A stretch of 64,000 bases of DNA from Marinifilum breve (GTDB taxonomy: Bacteria > Bacteroidota > Bacteroidia > Bacteroidales > Marinifilaceae). A program made the position numbers and the translations under genes. This document shows, in pieces, positions 1 to 7,718 of the stretch (positions are counted from its first letter, which is position 1; each line of letters begins with the position of its first letter). The notes below the pieces were generated by a model that was not told the origin of the DNA, searched no databases, and worked only from the letters and a program-made list of their open reading frames with translations. Location of the stretch: positions 62,001-126,000 of the forward strand of contig NZ_QFLI01000006.1 of the NCBI RefSeq assembly GCF_003202155.1. Reading direction: 5' to 3'.

Positions 1-2412
1 AAAGATGATAATTTATCATACGAAGATTTTACTTCCGAAGTTCTTGAAGATTATCGCATAGCAAATATAAGCCGTCAGTTAAGTATTTTAGGTCGTAAGG
101 AAGTTTTAACCGGTAAGGCCAAGTTTGGAATATTTGGCGATGGAAAAGAGATTGCCCAGATTGCAATGGCAAAATCATTTAAAAAAGGTGATTGGCGATC
201 TGGATATTATCGAGATCAAACTTTTATGCTGGCATCAGGAATGCTTACTGCAGAGGAGTTTTTTGCCCAATTGTTTGGGGAAACTCAATTGGATAAAAAT
301 CCGGCCAACGGAGGGCGTCTAATGAATAATCATTATGCCTCGAGAAGTTTGAATGAAGATGGTTCCTGGAAGAATCTAACAGAGCAAAAAAATTCATCAG
401 CAGATATTTCACCAACAGCAGGGCAAATGCCTAGATTACTTGGATTAGCTTATGCTTCAAAGTTATTTAGAGAGAATAAAGAGCTGCATCAGTTTACCAA
501 CTTTTCATTGAAAGGTAATGAAGTGGCTTTTGGAACAATTGGAGATTCCAGTACATCTGAGGGACATTTTTGGGAAACCATCAATGCTGCAGGTGTACTA
601 AAAGTGCCAATGGCAATGAGTGTTTGGGATGATGGTTGGGGAATTTCAGTTCCCAATAAATATCAAACTACCAAGCAAAATATATCGGAAGTATTAAAGG
701 GGTTTGAACAAGATGAGAACGGCGATGGATATTTGATATACAAAGCCAAAGGTTGGGATTACCCTGCTTTGTGTAAGATGTATGCTGAAGGCGTTGAGCT
801 TTGTCGCCGCGATCATGTGCCTGTATTGTTTCATGTTACAGAGATGACGCAACCTCTGGGGCATTCTACATCTGGTTCACACGAAAGATATAAAACAAAG
901 GAACGTTTGGAATGGGAAGCTAATTTTGATCCAATTAAAAAAATGCGTGAGTGGATTATCTCCATGGAATTGATCGAAATAGAAAAGTTGGATGAAATTG
1001 AGGCTGAAGCAGAAGAAATCGTAAAGAAAGCTCGTCAGGCAGCATGGAAATCGTTTACCGATCCGATAAAAAAGGAGCGCGATCAGTTAATTAAATTAGT
1101 AGAGGAAGCCGGTTGTAATTGTAAAAAGACTGATAGAATTAACAGTATCACATCAGGATTGAAAAAAGTGATTCATCCTGTTAGAAAAGATAACGTTAGT
1201 GCAGCAAAGAAAATTTTAAGACACATTTGCTCGAGATGCGAGAGTTTTAAACCACTAAAATCGCAGTTGCAGGTGTGGTTAAAAAATACCATAGAAGAAA
1301 ATGAGGAAAGATATAGCAGCCATTTGTATAGCGAAACAGGATTGAAAATTAGCAATATTAAACCTGTAGCTCCTGTTTATGGCGAGAAGTCGAAAACGGT
1401 GAATGGGAGAGAAGTTCTGCGCGATAACTTTGAGAAACTATTTACAAAATATCCTTTACTACTAACATTTGGAGAAGATACCGGATTTATTGGCGGTGTG
1501 AACCAAAGTTTGGAAGGAATGCAAGAGAAGTTTGGGGAACTTCGTGTTACCGACACAGGAATTCGTGAAGCCACTATTCTTGGACAAGGAATTGGGCTTG
1601 CTTTACGTGGATTAAGACCAATTGCTGAAATTCAGTATTTCGATTATTTATTGTATGCATTGCAAACCATGAGCGATGATTTGGCAACCATGCAATACAG
1701 AACCAAAGGCGGACAGAAATCTCCAGTCATCATTCGTACTAGAGGTCATAGGCTGGAAGGAATTTGGCATTCAGGTTCTCCTTTGAGTATGGTGATTAAC
1801 TCAATTCGCGGCGTTCATGTTTGCGTACCTAGAAATATGACTGTAGCTGCAGGATTGTATAATTCACTTCTAGAATCGGATGAACCTGCATTGGTGATTG
1901 AGCCTTTAAATGGATACCGATTAAAAGAAAAAATGCCTGAGAATTTGGGCGAATTTAAAACTGCATTAGGAGTTCCTGAGGTTTTAAATGAAGGTAGTGA
2001 TATTACTTTGGTAACCTATGGTTCATGTGTTAGAATTGCAGAAGATGCAGTGAAGCAATTAAAAGATTTTGATATTTCTGTGGAGCTGATCGATGTACAA
2101 ACACTATTGCCTTTTGATGTGAATCAAAGAATTTTAGAATCGGTAAAGAAAACCAATCGAATTGTATTTTTCGATGAGGATGTTCCAGGTGGAGCGACAG
2201 CATTTATGATGCAGAAAGTATTGGAAGATCAGAAAGCTTATTTCTATTTAGATTCAGAACCCAAAACAATTACTGCCAAAGATCATCGACCTGCATATGG
2301 AACCGATGGAGATTATTTCTCGAACCCCAATGCAGAAGATGTTTTTGAAGTAATTTATGATATCATGAGAGAATCAAATCCGAATAAATTTCCTTCGATT
2401 TACACAGAATAG
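1..2412 (+). CDS. 2-oxo acid dehydrogenase E1, fused alpha-beta subunits (5' partial)
   Basis: Thiamine-diphosphate E1 of a branched-chain or related 2-oxo acid dehydrogenase, which decarboxylates the 2-oxo acid and passes the acyl group to lipoyl-E2. The frame is open from base 1, so the true start lies outside the window and the methionine at 166 is internal. The first ~395 residues are the alpha part, with a TPP-site stretch reading GDSSTSEG and, about 28 residues on, WDDGWGIS. The beta part begins near base 1395 and contains FGEDTGFIGG, REATILGQGIG and a transketolase C-terminal half. Where separate alpha subunits carry paired Asn at the end of the TPP motif, this one has Asp-Asp; I believe this is a variant of the fused family and not damage. 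The probable E2 partner is at 22442-23746, about 20 kb away. Substrate specificity cannot be read from sequence alone. Confidence 0.9.
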   Translation, partial: KDDNLSYEDFTSEVLEDYRIANISRQLSILGRKEVLTGKAKFGIFGDGKEIAQIAMAKSFKKGDWRSGYYRDQTFMLASGMLTAEEFFAQLFGETQLDKNPANGGRLMNNHYASRSLNEDGSWKNLTEQKNSSADISPTAGQMPRLLGLAYASKLFRENKELHQFTNFSLKGNEVAFGTIGDSSTSEGHFWETINAAGVLKVPMAMSVWDDGWGISVPNKYQTTKQNISEVLKGFEQDENGDGYLIYKAKGWDYPALCKMYAEGVELCRRDHVPVLFHVTEMTQPLGHSTSGSHERYKTKERLEWEANFDPIKKMREWIISMELIEIEKLDEIEAEAEEIVKKARQAAWKSFTDPIKKERDQLIKLVEEAGCNCKKTDRINSITSGLKKVIHPVRKDNVSAAKKILRHICSRCESFKPLKSQLQVWLKNTIEENEERYSSHLYSETGLKISNIKPVAPVYGEKSKTVNGREVLRDNFEKLFTKYPLLLTFGEDTGFIGGVNQSLEGMQEKFGELRVTDTGIREATILGQGIGLALRGLRPIAEIQYFDYLLYALQTMSDDLATMQYRTKGGQKSPVIIRTRGHRLEGIWHSGSPLSMVINSIRGVHVCVPRNMTVAAGLYNSLLESDEPALVIEPLNGYRLKEKMPENLGEFKTALGVPEVLNEGSDITLVTYGSCVRIAEDAVKQLKDFDISVELIDVQTLLPFDVNQRILESVKKTNRIVFFDEDVPGGATAFMMQKVLEDQKAYFYLDSEPKTITAKDHRPAYGTDGDYFSNPNAEDVFEVIYDIMRESNPNKFPSIYTE

Positions 2413-2434
2413 TAATTTTATTATATTGATAATG

Positions 2435-2467
2435 AATCCACAAACAGAAAAGTTTGTGGATTTTTTT
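2435..2467 (+). terminator. Intrinsic terminator of the E1 gene
   Basis: An 11-bp perfect stem (AATCCACAAAC with GTTTGTGGATT) with a 6-base loop is followed directly by a run of seven or more T. It sits 22 bp after the E1 stop codon. Confidence 0.9.
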
Positions 2468-2550
2468 GCATTCTTTTTCACCCTATTCGAATATTTATTT
2501 GTCTTATTAGTGATTGAGAGATTTTCTTAGTGGGTTATTTCTCAATTAAG

Positions 2551-2666
2551 CTTTTAGTTAGTAATAGTTGGATGCAATGTGGTAATTCTTTCCAACCGTA
2601 CAAACATTTAAGCAAAATATACTTGCATAAGCAATCACTTTCTTTCAGAGTGATTGCTTTTTTTTT
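2551..2666 (+). ncRNA. Candidate small RNA A, terminator-ended
   Basis: This stretch lies after the E1 terminator, so its own strong terminator at 2629-2666 needs another transcript. It opens with CTTTTAGTTAGT, shared exactly with candidate RNA B at 7598. It then has a small stem-loop (GTTGGA with TCCAAC) whose loop carries GCAATGTGGT; candidate B has CATTGTGGT at the same place. The final hairpin has an 11-bp stem (AAGCAATCACT with AGTGATTGCTT) and nine T. No open reading frame of note is present. The 5' end is a guess based on the shared element. Confidence 0.45.
2629..2666 (+). terminator. Orphan intrinsic terminator
   Basis: An 11-bp perfect stem (2629-2639 with 2649-2659), a 9-base loop and a nine-T tail on the plus strand. 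No plus-strand gene ends just upstream, and the E1 gene already has its own terminator. Confidence 0.85.
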
Positions 2667-3129
2667 AGGGTTAATCGTGAAAAATTGAATATTCCCGATT
2701 TTTAAATCAAATGTAATGAAGAGCATACAGTTGATTTTACTATACTCCTTGCTTCATCATTACTTAATGCAATCGGTCAAATCATTACTATTTAGAAATC
2801 AATAAAAAAGAAAAGTAGGTTATAGTATATATTTGTTTCATAATTTAAATACTTATGAATGACTAGTAATTCCTGATGAAAAACTTTAAAAACGGTTTTA
2901 AAATTAAATAGTGTAGTTTATTTATTTCTTCATATGTATTTGTTAATTAAAAATAATTCATAAATTTATTATGTGATCATAAATTGTAATCTGTGAGATA
3001 GACTTTGAAGCAGTTGGTATGATTACCGAAAGAAAGATATTTGAGGTGTTGGATTGATCGGCGTTTAAAATTGAGTTTTAGATTCACTCACCAAGGTGAA
3101 CAGCAATGTATAATTAAAACCAATTAGTA
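2667..3129. other. Intergenic region, no gene seen
   Basis: AT-rich stretch with no convincing reading frame or RNA. Just before the gene at 3130 there is a short inverted pair, TCACC-AA-GGTGA (about 3085-3100), which could be an operator or a leader hairpin. Confidence 0.5.
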
Positions 3130-3798
3130 ATGGCTAGACAATTAAATGATTCAATGTCATCCGAAGTGCAAATGAATATGGCGCTTCGTCATGCTCGTAG
3201 TTGCCGACAAACAAAAGGTGCGGCAGAATTTGCAGATAAAATCGATCCTTTCATTGGTGTATTGGACGAAAAGCATCTTGAAACCAAAAAGATGAAGTTG
3301 TTGCAGGACAATGCCTACGACGATTTGGTGTTTAACGAAGGCGGTTTAGATGATCGTATCCGTACCATATCCGACTTAACAAAGCAACACGATAGAGAGA
3401 ATCCCGCTAATGCAATCTCTAAACTTTTATTTCCAAATGGTGGATTTTCCACAATTCTTCGTTACTCTTTCTCCAAAAAGGCCGATGCTGCCCAGGAAAT
3501 CAAAGAAAGAGTAAAATCATTGGGCGAAGAGCACAGCATGGCAGCTCAAATTCCTTTATTGGAAGCAGACATTGCCAAAGTACGAACATCAATAGGAAAA
3601 TTGCAAGAAGCCAAAACCAATGTGCGAACTGCAGTTGCCAACGAAGAAGTTGCACAGGCAAACTTGCGAAAGCAATACCAACACAATTATTTAGATGCTA
3701 CCAAAATGTTTGGCAAAACTTTCGCCAATCGCCTGTTCCCGCAAACTGCAACAAAGAAAAAAATTGAAGAGGTGGTAGAGGAAACAACTGATGCATAG
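3130..3798 (+). CDS. Coiled-coil protein of unknown function beside a palindrome array
   Basis: A 222-residue soluble protein without signal peptide or membrane segment. I do not recognise the family. It is rich in charged helical sequence; residues from roughly 120 to 190 look like coiled coil with heptad-like spacing. A central patch reads LLFPNGGFSTILRY, and the C-terminal quarter has QYQHNYLDATKMFGKTFANRLFP, which looks conserved in style, followed by a KKK tail and an acidic end. ATG start at 3130 after an AT-rich leader. The stop codon is followed after 11 bp by a perfect 40-bp palindrome, the first of ten palindromic units at an exact 42-bp pitch. That placement suggests the protein and the array travel together, for example as a DNA- or RNA-binding partner, but this is inference. 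Confidence 0.6.
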   Translation: MARQLNDSMSSEVQMNMALRHARSCRQTKGAAEFADKIDPFIGVLDEKHLETKKMKLLQDNAYDDLVFNEGGLDDRIRTISDLTKQHDRENPANAISKLLFPNGGFSTILRYSFSKKADAAQEIKERVKSLGEEHSMAAQIPLLEADIAKVRTSIGKLQEAKTNVRTAVANEEVAQANLRKQYQHNYLDATKMFGKTFANRLFPQTATKKKIEEVVEETTDA

Positions 3799-3809
3799 TG
3801 TTAAAAAAG

Positions 3810-4227
3810 CGTAAAGTATGCTGTGCAAGCTTGCACAGCATACTTTACGAAAGAAAAATACCTTGTGTAAGCTTACACAGCACATTTTAAAACGGTAGAG
3901 TATGTCATGTAAGCTTACACAGCATACTTTTCAAATGTAAAATGGTAATTGCAAGTTTACACAGCATACTTTACCAAATAAAAATACCTCATGTAAGCTT
4001 ACACAATACATTTTAAAACGGTAGAGTATGTCATGTAAGCTTACACAGCATACTTTTCAAACGTAAAATGGCACTTGCAAGCTTACACAGCATACTTTAC
4101 CAAATAAAAATACCTCATGTAAGCTTACACAGTATATTTTAAAAAGGTAGAGCATAGCATGTAAGCTTGCACGGCTAGTAACACAAAAGTAAAATGCACT
4201 TTGTAAGCTTGTAGGGCATATTTTACG
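3810..4227. repeat. Ten-unit palindrome array, 42-bp pitch, 126-bp higher-order repeat
   Basis: Ten imperfect palindromes, each centred on AAGCTT (AAGTTT in unit 4). The centres start at 3827, 3869, 3911, 3953, 3995, 4037, 4079, 4121, 4163 and 4205, an exact 42-bp step each time. Unit 1 is a perfect 40-bp palindrome (3810-3849; half-site CGTAAAGTATGCTGTGCAAG). Three flank types, here called B, C and A, follow in the order B-CAB-CAB-CAB, so a 126-bp block is repeated three times after the first unit. Blocks 1 and 2 are nearly identical; block 3, farthest from the gene, is the most decayed. There are no T-tracts, so these are not simple terminators. Confidence 0.95.
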
Positions 4228-4297
4228 AAATACAAGCAACCAATGTGAGTATTGAACATCAGTTATTTAAAAGATTATTAAAAAACAATAAAAAATC

Positions 4298-4897
4298 ATG
4301 AAAGCTTTAAAATTAAAACAGTTATTAATACCATTAATTGCATGTATATCCTTCGGATCAGGTTGTGATAAGAATAATAATTTAATTCTTGAGCTAGAAA
4401 TAAACGACGATTCTACAGAAATTAGAGAAGTTGTTGATGGGATAGAGTTTAAATTTTGCCTTGTGAATGAGAATGGAGAATCTACTACTTTATTTCAGAA
4501 GGAAGAAGATTTAATATTTCATTTTTCATGCAAGAATTTAAGTGGTGAAAACTTATATTTTGATAATACTATACTTTCGAACGATTCATTCTGTGAGGTG
4601 CGTAATGCAAATCAATCTTTTGGTAAACCTTTTATCTATCTAGGTAAAGATAAAATAGGTGTAGGAGCGTTCCCATTTCCTATCGGAAAAGAATATGTGA
4701 TTGAATTTCCATGGGTTAATGAAAAAGATGAATGGGAGTTATTAAGTAATTACTTCAAGAACTCTAAGAAGGAAAGACTATCGGCAGGGAAATATTATAC
4801 AGAATTTAGTCAAGCATTTATATTCTCTAATGTTATTGATGAAAAGACATTAAAAATAGATTCAATATCATTTCGAATTAATTTTGAAATTAAATAA
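4298..4897 (+). CDS. Putative lipoprotein coupled to a secreted protease
   Basis: A 199-residue protein with a lysine-containing N-terminus, a hydrophobic core and a lipobox-like FGSGC near residue 23, so it is probably a lipoprotein. The mature part is acidic and probably beta-rich; no known domain is recognised. The stop codon overlaps the ATG of the protease gene at 4897 by one base, so the two are almost certainly co-transcribed and translationally coupled. A role as chaperone, inhibitor or anchor of the protease is possible, but the sequence does not show which. Local base composition is low in GC, as in the protease gene. Confidence 0.65.
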   Translation: MKALKLKQLLIPLIACISFGSGCDKNNNLILELEINDDSTEIREVVDGIEFKFCLVNENGESTTLFQKEEDLIFHFSCKNLSGENLYFDNTILSNDSFCEVRNANQSFGKPFIYLGKDKIGVGAFPFPIGKEYVIEFPWVNEKDEWELLSNYFKNSKKERLSAGKYYTEFSQAFIFSNVIDEKTLKIDSISFRINFEIK

Positions 4898-7098
4898 TGG
4901 ATATGATAAGAGCATATATATTATTAGCATGTGTAGTTGCTTTTGTAACTCTAAAAAGTCAAGCTCAAATACTAACTAGATATAATACTTTAACGGAGAG
5001 ATTACAAGTTAATTCTACAGAGCGGTATAGTAATAATATCCCTATAATTATAATGCCGAATTTTGATATTGAAAAGTTAGTGGAAGAAGATGAACTAGTA
5101 AAAGGTGCGGATATTCCCTATAGATTTGGAAAAGCTTTTAATACTAATATTAATACTCAAGATGGGTATTGGGAGGAGAATAAAGATCAAAGATATTATA
5201 GAATCAAAGTGAAATCTCCAGAAGCATTTTCATTAAATTTTATTTTTAAAGAAATAAAGTTAATTACAGATGCTGAACTTTATATTTATAATAAGGACAG
5301 AACAGTTATGTATGGTCCTATAACTTCTCTTCAAAATACTAAAAATGGCAGTTTTTTATCAGATTTGATACCAGGAGAAGAAGTACTTATAGAATTAATA
5401 GAACCTAGTGCTTCCCAAAATCGGTCAACTTTTAAAATTGAAAAAGTTATTCATGGGTATAAAAATGTATTATCTAAAAATGGAGAGAAAAGTTTGGGGA
5501 GTGCAGGAAATTGTAATCTTGATGTGAATTGTTATCCTGATTGGGAAAATGAATCGAATGCAGTGGCATTGGTTTTACTTTCAAGTGGAATTGAATTGTG
5601 CACAGGTTCATTATTAAATAATACTGCAGAAGATTTAAAACCTTACTTTTTATCTGCTTTTCATTGTATTGATTTGGATAAAAATAAGTTTCTTTCAGAA
5701 ACTGAAAAAGGAAATACTGAAAATTGGATGTTTAGATTTCACTTTAAAACATCTTCTTGTAATTCATCATCTTTAGCAACGACCATAACTTACAACAAGG
5801 CCGATTTCAAGGCTGCATGGGAAGAAAGTGATTTTGCGTTAGTGGAACTGAGAAATTCACTTGAAAATGAAATTGATTTTATCTGGTTAGGATGGGATAG
5901 AAGTGGAAATACCCCATCAGAAGGAGTTTGTATTCATCATCCATCCGGTGATTTGATGAAGATCGCATTTGATAATGATATTTTAAGGGAAACAGAATAT
6001 TATGGGAATAGTGGTAATAGTCATTGGAAAGTAAATTGGAATGATGGTGTTACTGAAGGAGGATCATCAGGCTCACCATTATTTAATCAAAGTAAGCGAG
6101 TTGTTGGGCAATTACATGGCGGACAGGCTTCTTGTAGTAGCTCTGATTTAAGGGATTGGTATGGTTGCTTTCATGTTTCATGGAGTGGAGGAAATACAAA
6201 TTCTACTCGACTTAGTAATTGGTTAGATCCAATAAATTCAGGAGTTATGGTTTTAGATTCAAGAGGTGTGTCAAAGGTTGAAGGAAGTAATCTAATTTGT
6301 GTCTCGGGAGGATTATTCTCATTAGATAATTTACCTACTAATACCTCAGTAACTTGGACATCAAGCTCCAACATCACCTTCCCATCAGGTAATACAGGAG
6401 CAAGTGTAACAGCAAAAGCAAGTTCTTCAACAGTTAGTGGTACTGGTTGGATAGAAGCTACTCTGAACAATAGTAGTGGAGATGTTACTTTACCACGTAA
6501 GGAGGTTTGGGTAGGTAGACCTTCCTTTTCTTTAACGGGAACAACCAATTTAGATGTTGGTGCGCCAGGAATTGTATTTGTAGGCTATTCAAGTGGAGAT
6601 CATTTTTCACAAGGGATTCAAAATTCAAATTGGTCTTTTACTGGTCCACTGGATTATATAAATGGAGACGAAACAAAAGCACAGTTTAGGGCTAGTAGAA
6701 GAGAAGGTGGTATAGGTTTCATTTATTCCACACAAACTAATCAGTGTGGGTCAATAGAAAATAGGCTGTTTTATGAGGTTGAAGAGCCATTCTTCATGCT
6801 AGCTTCTCCTAATCCGGCTAATGAATACACCGAATTGAATTTTTATACTGGAGATGAAATTTCTGAATATCAAAAATCTTCGCCTGTAATGGTAAGCATA
6901 CCTTCTAATAAAAAAAGCAATGAATTAGGTGAATATGAAATTCAAATCTGGCACGAACGAAAAGGTTTGGTAAAACAGATGAAATCGAAAAGCAAAAAGC
7001 TACAAATACCAACCAATAAATTAGATGAGGGAATTTATTTCTTGCACTTAATTGTAAACGGCAAAGTGCACAAACAACAGTTGAAAATTCAGAGATAG
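4897..7098 (+). CDS. Secreted trypsin-like (lysyl endopeptidase-type) serine protease with T9SS tail
   Basis: A 733-residue secreted serine protease. A signal peptide ending near SQAQ (residues 1-24) is followed by a beta-rich prodomain. The chymotrypsin-fold domain shows a catalytic triad: His256 in SAFHC, Asp312 in SDFALVEL and Ser393 in GGSSGSP. Cys pairs (CNLDVNC, SAFHC, CSSSDL) fit the lysyl endopeptidase-like branch. After the protease come PKD/Ig-like segments (about 470-630). The C-terminus (about 645-733) is a type A T9SS sorting domain with SPNPANEYTELNF near its start and EGIYFLHLIVNGK near its end. It is therefore expected to be exported by Sec, moved across the outer membrane by T9SS and processed by PorU. 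Preceded without gap by the lipoprotein gene. Substrate preference is not certain. Confidence 0.85.
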   Translation: MDMIRAYILLACVVAFVTLKSQAQILTRYNTLTERLQVNSTERYSNNIPIIIMPNFDIEKLVEEDELVKGADIPYRFGKAFNTNINTQDGYWEENKDQRYYRIKVKSPEAFSLNFIFKEIKLITDAELYIYNKDRTVMYGPITSLQNTKNGSFLSDLIPGEEVLIELIEPSASQNRSTFKIEKVIHGYKNVLSKNGEKSLGSAGNCNLDVNCYPDWENESNAVALVLLSSGIELCTGSLLNNTAEDLKPYFLSAFHCIDLDKNKFLSETEKGNTENWMFRFHFKTSSCNSSSLATTITYNKADFKAAWEESDFALVELRNSLENEIDFIWLGWDRSGNTPSEGVCIHHPSGDLMKIAFDNDILRETEYYGNSGNSHWKVNWNDGVTEGGSSGSPLFNQSKRVVGQLHGGQASCSSSDLRDWYGCFHVSWSGGNTNSTRLSNWLDPINSGVMVLDSRGVSKVEGSNLICVSGGLFSLDNLPTNTSVTWTSSSNITFPSGNTGASVTAKASSSTVSGTGWIEATLNNSSGDVTLPRKEVWVGRPSFSLTGTTNLDVGAPGIVFVGYSSGDHFSQGIQNSNWSFTGPLDYINGDETKAQFRASRREGGIGFIYSTQTNQCGSIENRLFYEVEEPFFMLASPNPANEYTELNFYTGDEISEYQKSSPVMVSIPSNKKSNELGEYEIQIWHERKGLVKQMKSKSKKLQIPTNKLDEGIYFLHLIVNGKVHKQQLKIQR

Positions 7099-7114
7099 AA
7101 ATAACTGTATTGAT

Positions 7115-7146
7115 ATAGGCTGTCGTATAATTGGCAGCCTATTTTC
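7115..7146 (+). terminator. Intrinsic terminator of the protease gene
   Basis: Ten-base stem arms, ATAGGCTGTC and GGCAGCCTAT (one G-U pair), with an 8-base loop and a short T run, 16 bp after the stop codon. Confidence 0.75.
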
Positions 7147-7343
7147 AAAGCTTCAAGTGAATTGTTATTTATCTTGAAAGATGAACAAAATTCTGGAATG
7201 TTGCACATTAAGAAAATGTAATTTGCATTGCATTCATTTCTTGTAAGAAATATTAATTTTTTCTAATCTTTTGTCACCCCTTTTTACATTTTGCCTGTTT
7301 TAGTAATGTTCATGACAAGAAATAGGGGTCTTGTTACGAATAA

Positions 7344-7464
7344 CTTTTTAGTTCGTATGTGCCTTAAGTAAAGTAATGGTAATGATATGAATGGGCACAA
7401 TTCTAAAGGGCTATATTATATAGCATTTAAACGATCATTCTTAGGGGGAATGATCGTTTTTTTT
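7344..7464 (+). ncRNA. Candidate small RNA C, terminator-ended
   Basis: A stretch after the protease terminator that ends in its own strong terminator. It starts with CTTTTTAGTTCGT, similar to the element opening candidates A and B and at nearly the same distance (about 113 bp) from the T-tract. Inside are GTGCC with GGCAC as a stem around 7358-7407, a near-perfect palindrome GCTATATTATATAGC, and the terminator stem. Apart from the leading element and layout its resemblance to A and B is weak. The 5' end is uncertain; structured sequence (a TACGAA/TTCGTA pair) starts slightly upstream. Confidence 0.35.
7429..7464 (+). terminator. Orphan intrinsic terminator
   Basis: A 12-bp stem (AAACGATCATTC with GAATGATCGTTT), a 7-base loop and eight T on the plus strand. 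The nearest upstream gene already has a terminator at 7115-7146. Confidence 0.85.
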
Positions 7465-7597
7465 ATTTGATATATAGATGAATAGGCCGAAAAATACAAA
7501 AAATCTTTCCGCAAACGTTAAAGTTTGTTAAAAAAGCAAAGAAACACTGTTGAAAAGTAACCCTTTTTGATGTTTTACTCGTCTATATAAATGAAAA

Positions 7598-7718
7598 CTT
7601 TTAGTTAGTGTTGATTTGATTCATTGTGGTTAGTGGTTAATTGTCGATAAGATAATTTGCAAATCAACATAGGATTTTTGCCCGGCATTGTACCCCTTTA
7701 TATGCCGGGTTTTCTTTT
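7598..7718 (+). ncRNA. Candidate small RNA B, terminator-ended
   Basis: It begins with CTTTTAGTTAGT, the same 12 bases as candidate A. A perfect 9-bp stem follows (GTTGATTTG at 7610-7618 with CAAATCAAC at 7660-7668), and its loop carries CATTGTGGT, matched by GCAATGTGGT in candidate A. The terminator hairpin is CCCGGCAT with ATGCCGGG and a T-rich tail that reaches the stop codon of the convergent antiporter gene. No gene on the plus strand reads into this terminator, and the reverse strand lacks a T-tract here, so a short plus-strand RNA is the simplest explanation. Confidence 0.45.
7681..7718 (+). terminator. Intrinsic terminator of candidate RNA B
   Basis: An 8-bp GC-rich stem (7681-7688 with 7702-7709), a 13-base loop and the tail TTTTCTTTT on the plus strand. 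In the opposite direction the tail is not T-rich. Confidence 0.8.

Noticed and set aside
125-322. A 65-codon plus-strand frame near the window start.
   Set aside because: It overlaps the E1 gene in another frame; the E1 frame is open from base 1 and has clear family motifs.
3810-4227. The 42-bp array as a CRISPR.
   Set aside because: There are no unique spacers: the whole 42 bp is repeat, and no cas genes are in the window.
3691-4239. A minus-strand frame over the 42-bp array, open except for TGA in two units, with a C-V-S-L-H motif every 14 codons.
   Set aside because: 42 is divisible by three, so the palindrome reads as a peptide repeat in one frame. TGA stops in the two intact A-type units and the palindromic, strand-symmetric conservation point to DNA or RNA function and not to protein.
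6171-6548. A 125-codon minus-strand frame within the protease gene.
   Set aside because: Antisense to the Ig-like repeats of the protease; the composition is explained by the Ser/Thr-rich plus-strand coding.
7261-7343. A TTTTG...TACATTTTG promoter-like pair before candidate RNA C.
   Set aside because: The spacing (about 12 bp) is too short for the Bacteroidota TTTG / TAnnTTTG promoter, which needs about 20 bp.
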